The notes: generated by a model not told the origin, from the sequence alone. Counted from the stretch's first letter, positions 8,553-17,409 are shown. The stretch is DNA of 64,000 nt from Devosia sp. Leaf420 (GCF_001425445.1 NZ_LMQU01000009.1:141817-205816), one strand, 5' to 3'. Numbers and translations are program-made.

Positions 8553-9878
8553 GTGAAAAGCTTCTCGTCGTCAAGCTTTGCCGGCCAGCATGCCGATGCA
8601 CTGACACTGGCTCATGCCGCAGTCAGACGCGATCCGCAGGCCCTATTCACCGACTTTCAGTGGTTCCTGTACGAGGGCCGCGACACGGTGTTTTTCACCG
8701 CCTTTTCGACCGAGACTTACGACAAGGACGGCCTTGCCAATATGGTCGCCGAAATGGTGGCGCTGGCACCGCAACTGACCCACGGCTTTGTCGGCGCCGA
8801 GCCCGGCCAACCTTTCCCAAAGCATCTGCTCGATGCTATCACCTCGCTTGAAATCGTCGACGATTTCGACGGCTTTCCCGACAAATGGCTCAGCAAATCG
8901 ACCGACATTTTCGAGCGGGACGACCTGCCACTGTTCCGTGTCATGGCGGCGGTGCGCCGTGATGGGCCGGATGCGCAAGGCCGCGCGGCGGTATTGCAGG
9001 TGCGATCGAGCCACGCCCTGCTCGAAGGCTCGGATTCAGCGCTCCTGACCCGCTCGTCTGCCGCCGGGCACGGGGTGCAATCGGACAAGACCAACAAGCT
9101 GCCCTTTGGGACCCGGCTCAAAAGCGCGCTGCGCGGTGGCATGACCGCCTTCATCTATCTGGTCCTCGCCAATATCCTCGCGCCCAAGGAACAGCCCTGG
9201 GGTTTCAAAACCCTCGCCATCGAGCGGCACCGGCTGCGGCTTCTCGCCAATAAGCTCGGCGTGCGCCAGCGCTCGCTGATGTTCGCGCTCGTCACCCAGG
9301 CGCTCAATGGCGAGGGCGCTGAAAAGCTGATGAGCAAGAAGGTGATCGGCGCGGCCTACACCATGCTCGATACCAAGCGGAACAATACCGACGACGATTT
9401 CTTCCGCGTCCGCGCGCTCGAAGCCAAATTCCAGGTCATGGACGATTTCGTCGACTATGTCCGCGCCGTCGACAATACCGTCGCCGGCATCGAGCAGAAA
9501 GATATCACCTCTTTCCAGGTGATGATCATGGCTATGTTCAAGGCCATGCGCACGCTCAATCGCTTCATTCCCGCGCTGCCTAACAAGCGCTTCTGGCGCT
9601 TTAACGGCGGCATGCACATCGTGCTGACGCTGGTGCCCCCGCACCGCACCTATGGCCCGATGACCCACGGCATGATCGAGCCACTCTATTGCGGCGCCTG
9701 GCATGCGGCGGTCAATATCTGCACCTTCTGCCCCGGCCGGGATTATGTGACGCTCAATTTTTCCATGGAACAGCGCCACCTGGCGAATGTGGAGAAGATA
9801 TTGGCGGTGCTCGATCATGTGGAGCGGCGAGACGTGACGCCGCATCAGATGGCCCCGAGTGTCGAGCGGTTGCGCTGA
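8553..9878 (+). CDS. WS/DGAT-like acyltransferase with a degenerate catalytic motif
   Basis: A 441-residue protein. The GTG start at 8553 is chosen because GGAGGGG lies just before it; the frame is open further upstream, but that part shows no protein-like sequence. The architecture resembles bacterial wax ester synthase/diacylglycerol acyltransferases and condensation-type domains: an N-terminal half ending in R-S-S-H-A-L-L-E-G-S-D, then a C-terminal domain with N-G-G-M-H-I-V-L-T-L-V-P-P and a conserved-looking N-I-C-T-F-C segment. The family motif H-H-x-x-x-D-G reads S-H-A-L-L-E-G here (residues 153-159), so the first His and the Asp are replaced. It may have a shifted activity. The exact family is moderately certain. 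Confidence 0.65.
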   Translation: MKSFSSSSFAGQHADALTLAHAAVRRDPQALFTDFQWFLYEGRDTVFFTAFSTETYDKDGLANMVAEMVALAPQLTHGFVGAEPGQPFPKHLLDAITSLEIVDDFDGFPDKWLSKSTDIFERDDLPLFRVMAAVRRDGPDAQGRAAVLQVRSSHALLEGSDSALLTRSSAAGHGVQSDKTNKLPFGTRLKSALRGGMTAFIYLVLANILAPKEQPWGFKTLAIERHRLRLLANKLGVRQRSLMFALVTQALNGEGAEKLMSKKVIGAAYTMLDTKRNNTDDDFFRVRALEAKFQVMDDFVDYVRAVDNTVAGIEQKDITSFQVMIMAMFKAMRTLNRFIPALPNKRFWRFNGGMHIVLTLVPPHRTYGPMTHGMIEPLYCGAWHAAVNICTFCPGRDYVTLNFSMEQRHLANVEKILAVLDHVERRDVTPHQMAPSVERLR

Positions 9879-9904
9879 GGGCTTGGTTTAGAAAGGAAGA
9901 GCAT

Positions 9905-10309
9905 TTGCAGGATTGGAGAGCGGAACTAGGAAGGGTGGCGTTGGCATTGCGCATCTTTCTTGTCGCGGTCGCCATTGGCGTCTTCGTTCATTTCGCACTA
10001 TGGTTTTGGTTCCCAGGGCCGGCCATCATCTTCAGGCCGGAAGTGTTGGTGCCAATGCTTGGTCCGGCCTTGCTGCCGGCCGCCGTCGTAACACTTTTCG
10101 TCGCGGCATCCGACCGGTTCGACGAATGGCTCTGGGTCGTCGGGCTAAGCGTTTTAATCTTCGCCATTGAACAAGCCGTCTTCTGGACGTGGCGCAGCGT
10201 TATCGATCACACTTACGGATTTGAGTTCATTTATCTCACGCCGATCCTCGGCGGCCTTCCACTCGCGCTGATCAGCTATGCCGTGGCTGTCGGCTGGTCG
10301 GAACGCTAG
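9905..10309 (+). CDS. Small integral membrane protein, unknown function
   Basis: About 134 residues with about four hydrophobic segments (residues 10-32, 40-62, 68-90 and 105-128). The start is uncertain: TTG at 9905 sits 5 bases after AGGAAG, whereas the upstream in-frame ATG at 9689 lies deep in the acyltransferase gene. It begins 26 bases after the acyltransferase stop and ends 14 bases before the DUF4037 gene, so the three may be co-transcribed. No recognisable domain. Confidence 0.6.
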   Translation: MQDWRAELGRVALALRIFLVAVAIGVFVHFALWFWFPGPAIIFRPEVLVPMLGPALLPAAVVTLFVAASDRFDEWLWVVGLSVLIFAIEQAVFWTWRSVIDHTYGFEFIYLTPILGGLPLALISYAVAVGWSER

Positions 10310-10323
10310 AGAGAGCGGAGACA

Positions 10324-11370
10324 ATGCAAGGCATCGCGCTTTCTCGGGCGTTTTACGAAGAGATCGTCGCGCCCTTTCTGGCAACGGCGGCGCCGGGCCT
10401 GTCTTATGCGGCGGCGCTGATCGGCTATGGCTCGGAATTGCTGGGTTTTGATGATGAGCAATCGAAGGACCACAACTGGGGTCCGAGGGTGCACATTCAT
10501 CTCTCGGAAGCGGATTTTCGCGTTCAAGCCCAGCCGCTGCTCGCTGCATTTGCCGATGTAGTGCTCGAGACATTTGCCGGCGAGCCTATCGGTTGGCGGG
10601 CGCGTCCACATCCGGCTGCGAGTGGCCCCGATGCCGCGGGGGATTTCGAGCACGGGCTGGAGTTTCATACGATCGAGGGCAAGCTCGAAGCCCATTTGGA
10701 TCGGCGTTCGCTCGAAAACCTGACGCCGTTCGACTGGCTCGGCTTTCCCGAACAAAAGTTGCTCGCCTTTACGGCTGGCGCAGTTTTTCACGATAGCGAT
10801 GGCCGGCTGACGGCGGCGCGGCAGGCGCTCGCTTATTTCCCCCACGATGTCTGGTACTATCGTATCGCCTGCCAGTGGCGGCGGATTGCCGAGGAGCAGG
10901 CCTTTGTCGGGCGCGCGGGGCAAGCGGGCGATGATCTGGGCTCGCGCCTCGTCGCGGGCCGGTTGGTCCGAGATGTCATGGCGCTGGGTTTTCTCCTTGA
11001 GCGGCGCTATGCGCCTTATGCCAAATGGTTCGGCACAGGATTCTCACGCCTGCCGATCGCTGCTGTGCTGACGCCGGACCTTGACGCGGCATTGCAGGCC
11101 ATGGCGTGGAATGAACGCGGCGAAGCGCTGGCCCGAGCCTATCTCACGCTCGCCACTGTCCAGAAGGAGCGAGGGATCGCGCCCTTTGCGCCTGTTATCG
11201 GCCCATATCACGAGCGCCCCTTCGTCACCATCAATACCGACGACGCGTTGAAAGCGGCCATGGCAGCGATCAAGGATCTGGGGCTGCGCTCGCTGCCGAT
11301 CATGGGCGCGATCGACCAGGCCAGCGACCTGACCCCCCCCTCGTTGATGCGGCGCGGTCGCAACAGGTGA
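10324..11370 (+). CDS. DUF4037 domain protein (nucleotidyltransferase-like)
   Basis: A 348-residue protein with the DUF4037 signature at the start: A-A-L-I-G-Y-G-S-E-L-L-G-F-D-D-E-Q-S-K-D-H-N-W-G-P-R (about 29-54). The G-S-E-x-x-G-(x)n-D-H-x-W pattern recalls the GS/DxD active site of polymerase-beta-type nucleotidyltransferases. The Asp residues at D-D-E-Q and D-H-N-W would be metal ligands by analogy. The rest is mostly helical, with a basic tail M-R-R-G-R-N-R. The molecular role of the family is not established. Likely co-transcribed with the preceding membrane protein. Confidence 0.78.
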   Translation: MQGIALSRAFYEEIVAPFLATAAPGLSYAAALIGYGSELLGFDDEQSKDHNWGPRVHIHLSEADFRVQAQPLLAAFADVVLETFAGEPIGWRARPHPAASGPDAAGDFEHGLEFHTIEGKLEAHLDRRSLENLTPFDWLGFPEQKLLAFTAGAVFHDSDGRLTAARQALAYFPHDVWYYRIACQWRRIAEEQAFVGRAGQAGDDLGSRLVAGRLVRDVMALGFLLERRYAPYAKWFGTGFSRLPIAAVLTPDLDAALQAMAWNERGEALARAYLTLATVQKERGIAPFAPVIGPYHERPFVTINTDDALKAAMAAIKDLGLRSLPIMGAIDQASDLTPPSLMRRGRNR

Positions 11371-11510
11371 CGCGGCAGTTGCTCGGCTGAAAGCGTGCAT
11401 CGGGCTAATTTGGCCCGCGTTCATCCAATGTTCAGCATCTTCGCCCCATCACGCTCCTGCCGTATTCCACAGCCAATCAAGGCCAGATTTAGATTCCTTC
11501 GGGGGAAAAG

Positions 11511-12176
11511 ATGAAGTCCAAGGTTCTCGTCGCGCTTGCAGCCACCCTGGCGCTCAGCGCTTGCACCACCACCAATCCCTATACCGGCCAGTCCCAGCTT
11601 TCGAACACGGCAGGCGGCGGCCTGATCGGTGCCGGCGGCGGCGCCATTGCGGGCGCCATCGTCGGCGCGGCAGTCGGCGGTGATCCGCGCGTTGGCGCGC
11701 TGATCGGCGCTGGTGTCGGTGGCCTCAGCGGCGCGGCTATCGGCTCCTATATGGATCAGCAGGAAGCCGAGCTTCGCGCCCAGCTTCAGGGTACCGGCGT
11801 TTCCGTAACCCGCGTCGGCGATCAGGTCATCCTCAACATGCCGTCCAACATCACCTTCGCGACCGACCAGTCGACGGTGCAGCCACAGTTCAACCAGACC
11901 CTGGTTTCCGTGGCGCTCGTGCTCAAGAAGTTCGACAAGACCATCGTCGACGTTTACGGCCACACCGACTCGACCGGCAGTGCGCAGCACAATAACGAGC
12001 TCAGCCAGCGCCGCGCCGTTTCGGTGGCGACGATCCTGTCGAGCCAGGGCATCGACCAGCGCCGCTTCTATATCGAGGGCAAGGGCGCTTCGAGCCCGAT
12101 CGCTTCGAACGCAACCGAAGCGGGCAAGGCGCAGAACCGCCGCGTCGAAATCCAGATTTCCCCGATCCGCGGCTGA
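11511..12176 (+). CDS. OmpA-family outer-membrane lipoprotein with glycine-zipper segment (YiaD-like)
   Basis: A 221-residue lipoprotein. The signal peptide ends in lipobox L-S-A-C, with C18 the lipidated residue. Residues about 32-80 are a Gly/Ala-rich glycine zipper (G-G-G-L-I-G-A-G-G-G-A-I-A-G and similar). An OmpA peptidoglycan-binding domain fills about 105-220, with I-T-F-A-T-D-Q-S, D-V-Y-G-H-T-D-S-T-G, N-x-x-L-S-Q-R-R-A and N-R-R-V-E-I. The layout matches YiaD-type lipoproteins that link the outer membrane to peptidoglycan. Monocistronic with its own terminator. Confidence 0.92.
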   Translation: MKSKVLVALAATLALSACTTTNPYTGQSQLSNTAGGGLIGAGGGAIAGAIVGAAVGGDPRVGALIGAGVGGLSGAAIGSYMDQQEAELRAQLQGTGVSVTRVGDQVILNMPSNITFATDQSTVQPQFNQTLVSVALVLKKFDKTIVDVYGHTDSTGSAQHNNELSQRRAVSVATILSSQGIDQRRFYIEGKGASSPIASNATEAGKAQNRRVEIQISPIRG

Positions 12177-12195
12177 TCGGTTCTACTCAAAAAGA

Positions 12196-12227
12196 AAACG
12201 CGGCCCGGTGGGCCGCGTTTTTGTTTG
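12196..12227 (+). terminator. Rho-independent terminator of the OmpA lipoprotein gene
   Basis: ACGCGGCCC-GGT-GGGCCGCGT is followed by TTTTGTTT, 20 bases after the stop codon. The convergent gene on the other strand ends at 12242; the A-run before the stem could make the hairpin work in both directions. Confidence 0.9.
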
Positions 12228-12241
12228 TGGTTACGGAGTGC

Positions 12242-12538
12242 TTATTGCGTCGTAACCTGTTCCGCGACGGGCTCGGCGGTGGGTGTGCCCGGCTGCACAT
12301 CGGTGCCCGGTGCGCCCGAAAACATCTGCATGGCGAGAACTAGCGCGATGACGATGCCAAGGCCGATCAGGCCATAGAGCCACCAATTGGTCGGGCTGGT
12401 GCCGCCGATGGCCGCTTCCGCATCGCCAGTGGCATGAATGGCTGAATCGGGGGGCACATCGATGCGCGATCCCTTTTCATCGACGAGAAAATCGACATTG
12501 GCGCTGCTTGCAACCGGCGGAACGTCCTGGCTGGCCAT
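12242..12538 (-). CDS. Single-span membrane protein of unknown function
   Basis: About 98 residues. A soluble, acidic N-terminus (residues 1-48) precedes one hydrophobic helix (W-W-L-Y-G-L-I-G-L-G-I-V-I-A-L-V-L-A-M, about 50-70) and a Pro/Thr-rich tail, likely periplasmic. The ATG at 12538 overlaps the stop of the upstream gene (TGATG), which points to translational coupling with it. No recognised domain. Confidence 0.6.
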   Translation of the reverse strand: MASQDVPPVASSANVDFLVDEKGSRIDVPPDSAIHATGDAEAAIGGTSPTNWWLYGLIGLGIVIALVLAMQMFSGAPGTDVQPGTPTAEPVAEQVTTQ

Positions 12539-12795
12539 CAAAAATCTCCCTTGAGCACGGTTTCGGTGCCAACGCCGTCCTGCACGCCCTCGCGCACATG
12601 GGTGATGGCTTCATCTACTTCGCCGGCGGTAAAGCCGAATTCCTTGCCTTCGGCCGCGGCGCTCGTCGCGTCGGCCTTGAGCTGATTGAGCAGGTCGAGC
12701 TTCTCACGCGCGGTGAAGAGGCTGTGCTGGGCAATCTGCATGGGGGTCAGGTTATCGCGTCCAGTCATCTGGGCGATGAGACTACCGAGAACCAT
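12538..12795 (-). CDS. Small hypothetical protein, 85 residues
   Basis: The ATG at 12795 is chosen because a strong GGAGGAAGG site sits 3-4 bases before it. The protein is soluble and largely helical, starting M-V-L-G-S-L-I-A-Q-M-T-G-R-D-N-L-T-P-M-Q, with the C-terminal half rich in Glu and Val. It is first of a two-gene unit with the single-span membrane protein. I do not recognise the family. Confidence 0.6.
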   Translation of the reverse strand: MVLGSLIAQMTGRDNLTPMQIAQHSLFTAREKLDLLNQLKADATSAAAEGKEFGFTAGEVDEAITHVREGVQDGVGTETVLKGDF

Positions 12796-12937
12796 GTCCT
12801 TCCTCCGCAAACAGTTTCAGTGTTGCGAAGGAAATGTCTTGGCGTGGCGGACAGTTCCATGCGGACAAAGTGCCGGCCCGGATTAACTGGGCTTTGAGAC
12901 TCTCTTGGGCATGCTTTGATCGGGCAGGGGCGCAAGA

Positions 12938-14548
12938 ATGAGCAGCTTCGTAAGCTTTCTGATTTCGGCGGAGCAGCAGCGCAGGGTGAGAACCGCGCTG
13001 TGGGTGCTGAGCTTCGTGCTGCTCTTTGCCATGACCATGCTTCTCGTCTTCCGCGATCTGCGCCAGGGCATGGGAAACGAAGTGGCTCGCGCCATGGAAA
13101 GCGTGACGCGTGCGCGTTCTGCCTCGACCCAGACGCTTGGGGTGATGAAAGAGGAACTGACGGCCGATATCTGCTCGGATGCCTATATTTCTCAGCTCCG
13201 CCGCGTCGCCTTCCTGCCCGATGGCATCAACGAACTCTTCTATTTTGAGAATGGCCGGATCCTTTGTTCGGCCAATAATGGGCGCCTTGAGACGCCACAA
13301 ATGCTCGAAATGGCCGACATTCCGGCTACAGATGATATGCCGACCCTTTGGATCGATCGGGATCTCGGACTTCTCGGCCTTCCGGGCATGCGCGGCATTT
13401 TTGCCGTGGATGGCAATTTCGGGCTCGTCCTCCCCATGAGCAAGCCGGCACGCGTTTCGACCGATGCGCTCGATATGCAAGTGGTCATCCACGCAAACGA
13501 TGGCCGCTATTGGCCAATCGGCGGGACTAACGGGCTTTATGCTCAAGCCGTGGCTGAAAAGACCGGGCCCTTCGGGCTGATCGAGTCGGGGCTGACGGAT
13601 GTGCAGTGTGATCTTGGCGGGCTCAACTGCATCGCCGCGCGAGCGGCGCCGACCTATGTTATTGAGCGCGGTGCGCCCATGCTGGCACTCGGCGCCTTGG
13701 TCAGCGCTATTCTGGCGACCTGGCTTTCCGGCAGGGCCTGTCAGTTGCTTGCGCACCGCTGGTCGTTCGAACAGCGCTTTCTCCGCCAGCTTAAGGCAGG
13801 GCAGGGGCTCGAATGCGCCTATCAGCCGCTCTATGGTCTCGATGATGATCGGATCGTCGGCTGCGAAGTGCTCGCGCGCTGGCGCGATGTCGATGGCGCG
13901 ATGGTCTTTCCCGACCGGTTCATTCCACTGGTCGAAAAACACCGGCTAACCATGCCATTCACAGCCAACATCGTCGCTCACGCCTATGCCGATCTCTTGG
14001 CGATCATGGCGCCCGGCCAGCGCCTGCAGGTCAATTTCAATATCTTCCCGCAAGATCTCAACGCCGCGCTGCTGCTCGAAATCTTTGCGCCATTTCTGAT
14101 GCCCGATTCCGCCTTCGATCTCGTCATCGAGATCGTCGAAACCGGCGCCATCGATCTGAGCACGGCACAGGCCGAAATCGAGCAATTGCGCCGCTATGGC
14201 GCCCGCATCTACATCGATGATTTCGGTTCGGGCTATTCGTCCATGCATACCCTTGCCGGGCTTTCGGTCGATGGCGTCAAGCTCGATCGCAGCTTTGCCA
14301 TGGCGCCGGAAGGCTCGGTCATGGCCAATATGCTCGATCACGCGATCGATCTCGTCCAGGCGGCGGGGCGCAAGGTCGTTGTCGAGGGCGTTGAAAGTGC
14401 AGTTTGTCTCGCTCGCCTCAAAAATACTGGCAAAGTCGATATCGCTCAGGGCTACTATATCTCGCGGCCGCTCAACCCGCCGGCCTTTGCCCATTTCCTT
14501 GCCGAAGAAGAACGCTTTGGCGACAAACCCACTCGGCTTGTCGCGTGA
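12938..14548 (+). CDS. CSS-type membrane EAL-domain c-di-GMP phosphodiesterase
   Basis: A 536-residue inner-membrane protein built like the CSS-motif phosphodiesterases. A membrane helix lies at about 19-38, and a periplasmic sensor region (about 40-225) contains C79 and I-L-C-S-A-N-N-G at 108-115, the position of the C-S-S motif with Ala as third residue. A second helix is at about 226-245, and the EAL domain at about 265-520. The EAL signature reads E-V-L (G-C-E-V-L-A-R-W), the form typical of this subfamily. Y-I-D-D-F-G-S-G-Y-S-S and V-E-G-V-E are present, so hydrolysis of c-di-GMP is likely. In known members the periplasmic cysteines form a disulfide that controls activity. Confidence 0.88.
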   Translation: MSSFVSFLISAEQQRRVRTALWVLSFVLLFAMTMLLVFRDLRQGMGNEVARAMESVTRARSASTQTLGVMKEELTADICSDAYISQLRRVAFLPDGINELFYFENGRILCSANNGRLETPQMLEMADIPATDDMPTLWIDRDLGLLGLPGMRGIFAVDGNFGLVLPMSKPARVSTDALDMQVVIHANDGRYWPIGGTNGLYAQAVAEKTGPFGLIESGLTDVQCDLGGLNCIAARAAPTYVIERGAPMLALGALVSAILATWLSGRACQLLAHRWSFEQRFLRQLKAGQGLECAYQPLYGLDDDRIVGCEVLARWRDVDGAMVFPDRFIPLVEKHRLTMPFTANIVAHAYADLLAIMAPGQRLQVNFNIFPQDLNAALLLEIFAPFLMPDSAFDLVIEIVETGAIDLSTAQAEIEQLRRYGARIYIDDFGSGYSSMHTLAGLSVDGVKLDRSFAMAPEGSVMANMLDHAIDLVQAAGRKVVVEGVESAVCLARLKNTGKVDIAQGYYISRPLNPPAFAHFLAEEERFGDKPTRLVA

Positions 14549-14623
14549 TCACAAAACCTTTTGTCTGCAACTTCACGCGGTAGGTCGCGTTTTCCGGTCT
14601 CATCCTAACCAAGGAGGACCAAA

Positions 14624-15013
14624 ATGGCCTATGATGACGTTCGCACCGCAGACGCCAATGTCAAGGAAACCCATGACCTGATCGCCTCGGACAAGGTTGA
14701 AGGCACCAAGGTCTATGACCCCAATGGCGAGCATATCGGCTCTATCGAACGCATTCTTGTCGAGAAGCGCTCGGGCAAGGTATCCTACGCTGTTCTCAGC
14801 TTTGGCGGCTTCCTCGGAATCGGCAATGATCACTATCCGCTGCCCTGGTCCAAGCTCAACTATGATGAAGGTCTCGGCGGCTACCGCGTCGATGTGACCA
14901 AGGACCAACTCGAAGGCGCACCGCGCTATGAGCGTGAAGACGACGAGTACTGGACCGAAGAGAATGGCCGTCGCGTCTACGACTATTATGGCGTGACGCC
15001 ATACTGGATCTAA
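14624..15013 (+). CDS. PRC-barrel domain protein
   Basis: A 129-residue soluble protein. The PRC-barrel covers about 18-90: L-I-A-S-D-K-V-E-G-T-K-V-Y-D-P-N-G-E-H-I-G-S-I then V-S-Y-A-V-L-S-F-G-G-F-L-G-I-G and Y-P-L-P-W-S-K-L. The tail is acidic and tyrosine-rich. AGGAGG lies 7 bases before the ATG, so expression should be good. Related rhizobial proteins are stress or stationary-phase associated, but the function here is unknown. Confidence 0.85.
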   Translation: MAYDDVRTADANVKETHDLIASDKVEGTKVYDPNGEHIGSIERILVEKRSGKVSYAVLSFGGFLGIGNDHYPLPWSKLNYDEGLGGYRVDVTKDQLEGAPRYEREDDEYWTEENGRRVYDYYGVTPYWI

Positions 15014-15104
15014 ATTTTTCTCCTGGCGGCCGGAACCTTCCGGTCGCCTCGCCCATTTAATAACCAGTCCCTTTGTTGAAGATTTTTCACCGAATTTATA
15101 TTGC

Positions 15105-15137
15105 GGCCGGCACCCCTGGGTTCCGGCCTTTTTATTT
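15105..15137 (+). terminator. Rho-independent terminator after the PRC-barrel gene
   Basis: GGCCGG-caccc-ctgg-gtt-CCGGCC forms a stem with one mismatch, followed by TTTTTATTT. It lies between convergent genes and overlaps the stop codon of the hybrid kinase on the other strand. Confidence 0.75.
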
Positions 15138-16754
15138 GGTCGGTCGCGTGCTGCGGCCCGATTGGTTGGCAAGCCCACTGATCGTCGCGCGCAGCGCTGC
15201 GGGCTTAACAGGTTTCGTGACAACGAGAATGCCGCGATCCTCGGCGAGAGCCCGGACGGCGGGGCTGCGATCAGCGGTGACGAGCGCCGCCGGCAGATGG
15301 CCGCCGAGATTGTGCCGTAGCCACTCGATGGCATCGAGTCCCGACGTTTGATCGAGATGGTAGTCCATCAGCACAAGATCGGGATACCAGCCTTCGAGGA
15401 GCCGCTCGCGGTCGATCTGCTTGAGCGATAGAGCGACGCGAACATCGCAGCCCCAATGTTCGAGCAAGCCCTGCATGGCTTCGAGAATGGCCTTTTCATT
15501 ATCGACGCAAAGCACCTTGAAATTGAGCGTGCCCACCTGGTCCTCATAGGACAAACGGCGCTCGCCTTGCGCCGGGCGCGCATTGCGCACGATGGGGAGG
15601 TAAAGCGAAAAGCGCGACCCGCGACCCTCCCGGCTGTCGAGTTCGAGCGTTAGATCGAGCGCCGTCACGAGGCGCTGCACGATGGAAAGGCCAAGGCCCA
15701 ACCCCTGCGCCATGCGGGCCGCCCGGTCGAGCCGGGAGAACTCGGCAAAGACTAGGCGATGCTGGTCGCGGTTGAAGCCGATGCCGGTATCGACGACATC
15801 GAGCCTGAGGCGATTGCCCCGGCGCCGCAGGCCGACCAAAACCTTGCCGCCCGCCGGAGTATATTTGATGGCATTGGACACAAGGTTTTGGACGATACGG
15901 CCAACAAGCGCGCGATCGGCCATGACGGTCGTACGCGTCGGCACGATCCGCAGCTTCACATTATGCTCCCGGGCAAGGGGCGCGAATTCCACCTCGGCCT
16001 TGCGCAACAGTTCCTGGACGGCGACGGGCGTCGGTGCGGGTTTGAGATTGCCGCTATCGATGCGTGAAATATCGAGCAGTGCCGACATGATCTCCTCGAC
16101 CGCGGTAAGCGAGGCTTCGATCGAAGTCGCGAGTTCGGCAAAGGCGGTGGATTTCGCGCGCTCGATCAGTGTCGAGGTGTAAAGCCGCGCGGCATTGAGC
16201 GGCTGCAGTAGGTCATGGCTGGCGGCCGCGAGAAAGCGCGTCTTGTCATGATTGGCTGCGTCCGCTTTGGCGCGGGCAACTTCGAGCTCGCTATTGAGCC
16301 GGGTCAGATCCGCAGTGCGCTGCTCGACGCGGCCCTCGAGCGTCTGGTTGATCCTTTCAAGTTCCCGCTCGGCTTTGACGCGCGCCGTGACCTCGGTAAA
16401 GCTGACGACGAGCCCGCCATCGGGCAGGCGGCTTGAGTGAAATTCTAGCACCTGACCGCCATTGCCCATGCGCTGGGTCACGGTGATCGGTGCTGACGTC
16501 AGCACATTGATCCGCTCGATGGCGAGCCTTGCCGCATCGCCAATACCGAAATCGCCTCGCTCTGCCAGAAACAGCGCTATGTCGAACAGCGCTGTCCCGG
16601 CACGCACCAGATCCTCGGGCACGCCAAGCAGCATATTGTAGCGCCGATTGGACACGACGAGCCGTAGCCCCGGATCAAACACCGCGACGCCTTGCGGCAG
16701 ATAGTCGATGGCAAGCCGGATGCTGGCCGAACTGTCGGCAAAGGAAGGCGTCAT
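15132..16754 (-). CDS. Hybrid PAS sensor histidine kinase with C-terminal receiver
   Basis: A 540-residue soluble kinase. Order: PAS domain (about 8-125, L-P-Q-G-V-A-V-F-D and N-R-R-Y), coiled coil (126-165), HisKA with A-A-A-S-H-D-L-L-Q-P-L (phospho-acceptor H180), and HATPase (N290/N294, D-T-G-I-G, G-L-G-L-G-L). A receiver domain follows from about 411, with V-D-N-E and acceptor D464 in L-V-L-M-D-Y-H-L-D. The S-H-D-L-L-Q-P-L phrase and layout fit the NahK/ErcS'-like PAS kinase group, whose members signal through a separate phosphotransfer or FixJ-type regulator. No membrane segment is visible. The atypical LuxR-type regulator at 19798 is the nearest separate output protein, but any link is guesswork. 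Confidence 0.88.
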   Translation of the reverse strand: MTPSFADSSASIRLAIDYLPQGVAVFDPGLRLVVSNRRYNMLLGVPEDLVRAGTALFDIALFLAERGDFGIGDAARLAIERINVLTSAPITVTQRMGNGGQVLEFHSSRLPDGGLVVSFTEVTARVKAERELERINQTLEGRVEQRTADLTRLNSELEVARAKADAANHDKTRFLAAASHDLLQPLNAARLYTSTLIERAKSTAFAELATSIEASLTAVEEIMSALLDISRIDSGNLKPAPTPVAVQELLRKAEVEFAPLAREHNVKLRIVPTRTTVMADRALVGRIVQNLVSNAIKYTPAGGKVLVGLRRRGNRLRLDVVDTGIGFNRDQHRLVFAEFSRLDRAARMAQGLGLGLSIVQRLVTALDLTLELDSREGRGSRFSLYLPIVRNARPAQGERRLSYEDQVGTLNFKVLCVDNEKAILEAMQGLLEHWGCDVRVALSLKQIDRERLLEGWYPDLVLMDYHLDQTSGLDAIEWLRHNLGGHLPAALVTADRSPAVRALAEDRGILVVTKPVKPAALRATISGLANQSGRSTRPTK

Positions 16755-16916
16755 GGGAAACCGGAAGCTGGAATTGCTGGCTGTTTATCGGCCTCCACAG
16801 CATAGCGTGCAAGTTCGACAGACGGACCATTGCAAAACGGCGCAGGCTCGGAAATGCTGGCACTCCTGCCGCGTCATGCAGAAGCGGCTCTTTGAGGGAT
16901 CGGGAGGGTCGAACCC

Positions 16917-17360
16917 ATGAGCGTATTGAAGGAATTCCGGGATTTTGCCGTCAAAGGCAATATGATCGATCTCGCCATCGGCGTGATCATCGGCGCCGCC
17001 TTTGGCGCCATCGTCTCATCCATCGTCGACGATATCTTCATGCCGCTGATCGGCTTGATCATCGGCGGCATCGATTTTTCCAATCTTTTCGTTGTCCTTT
17101 CCAATCCCGACAATGTTGCCGTGCCGTCCGTCGCTGCTGCCAAGGCCGCTGGCGTTTCGACGCTCAATGTCGGCCTGTTCATCAATGCCGTGGTGAAGTT
17201 CACCATCATCGCCTTCGTGCTCTTCCTCGTCGTCAAGGGCATCAATAGCCTCAAGCGCGAAGCCGCAAAGGAGCCGGTCGAAACGACGCCTGCGCCAACC
17301 AAGGAAGAAGTGCTGCTCACCGAAATTCGCGACGCCTTGCGCGCGACACCACGCATCTAG
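16917..17360 (+). CDS. mscL: Large-conductance mechanosensitive channel MscL
   Basis: A 147-residue channel. The N-terminal amphipathic helix and pore helix read [20 protein letters not shown] with I-G-A-A-F-G-A-I-V (about 4-36). The second helix has [14 protein letters not shown] (about 88-108), and the C-terminal [11 protein letters not shown] helix matches the family bundle. It releases solutes on hypo-osmotic shock. Its neighbour, the BCCT transporter, takes up osmolytes, so the two form an osmotic-adaptation pair. Confidence 0.96.
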   Translation: MSVLKEFRDFAVKGNMIDLAIGVIIGAAFGAIVSSIVDDIFMPLIGLIIGGIDFSNLFVVLSNPDNVAVPSVAAAKAAGVSTLNVGLFINAVVKFTIIAFVLFLVVKGINSLKREAAKEPVETTPAPTKEEVLLTEIRDALRATPRI

Positions 17361-17368
17361 TCATCTTC

Positions 17369-17409
17369 GGCTTGGCCCGAATGGAGGCGCATTCCGTTCG
17401 GGCCAAGCC
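17369..17409 (+). terminator. Strong hairpin after mscL, possible terminator
   Basis: Perfect 13-base arms GGCTTGGCCCGAA and TTCGGGCCAAGCC flank a 15-base loop, 9 bases past the mscL stop. There is no T-run, so it may act as an mRNA 3' stabiliser or attenuator rather than a classical terminator. It also lies in the leader of the BCCT gene. Confidence 0.5.

Noticed and set aside
12782..13942. A 386-codon minus-strand frame opposite the CSS-type EAL gene
   Set aside because: Its start overlaps a supported small gene and its sequence has no family features; it is a shadow frame.
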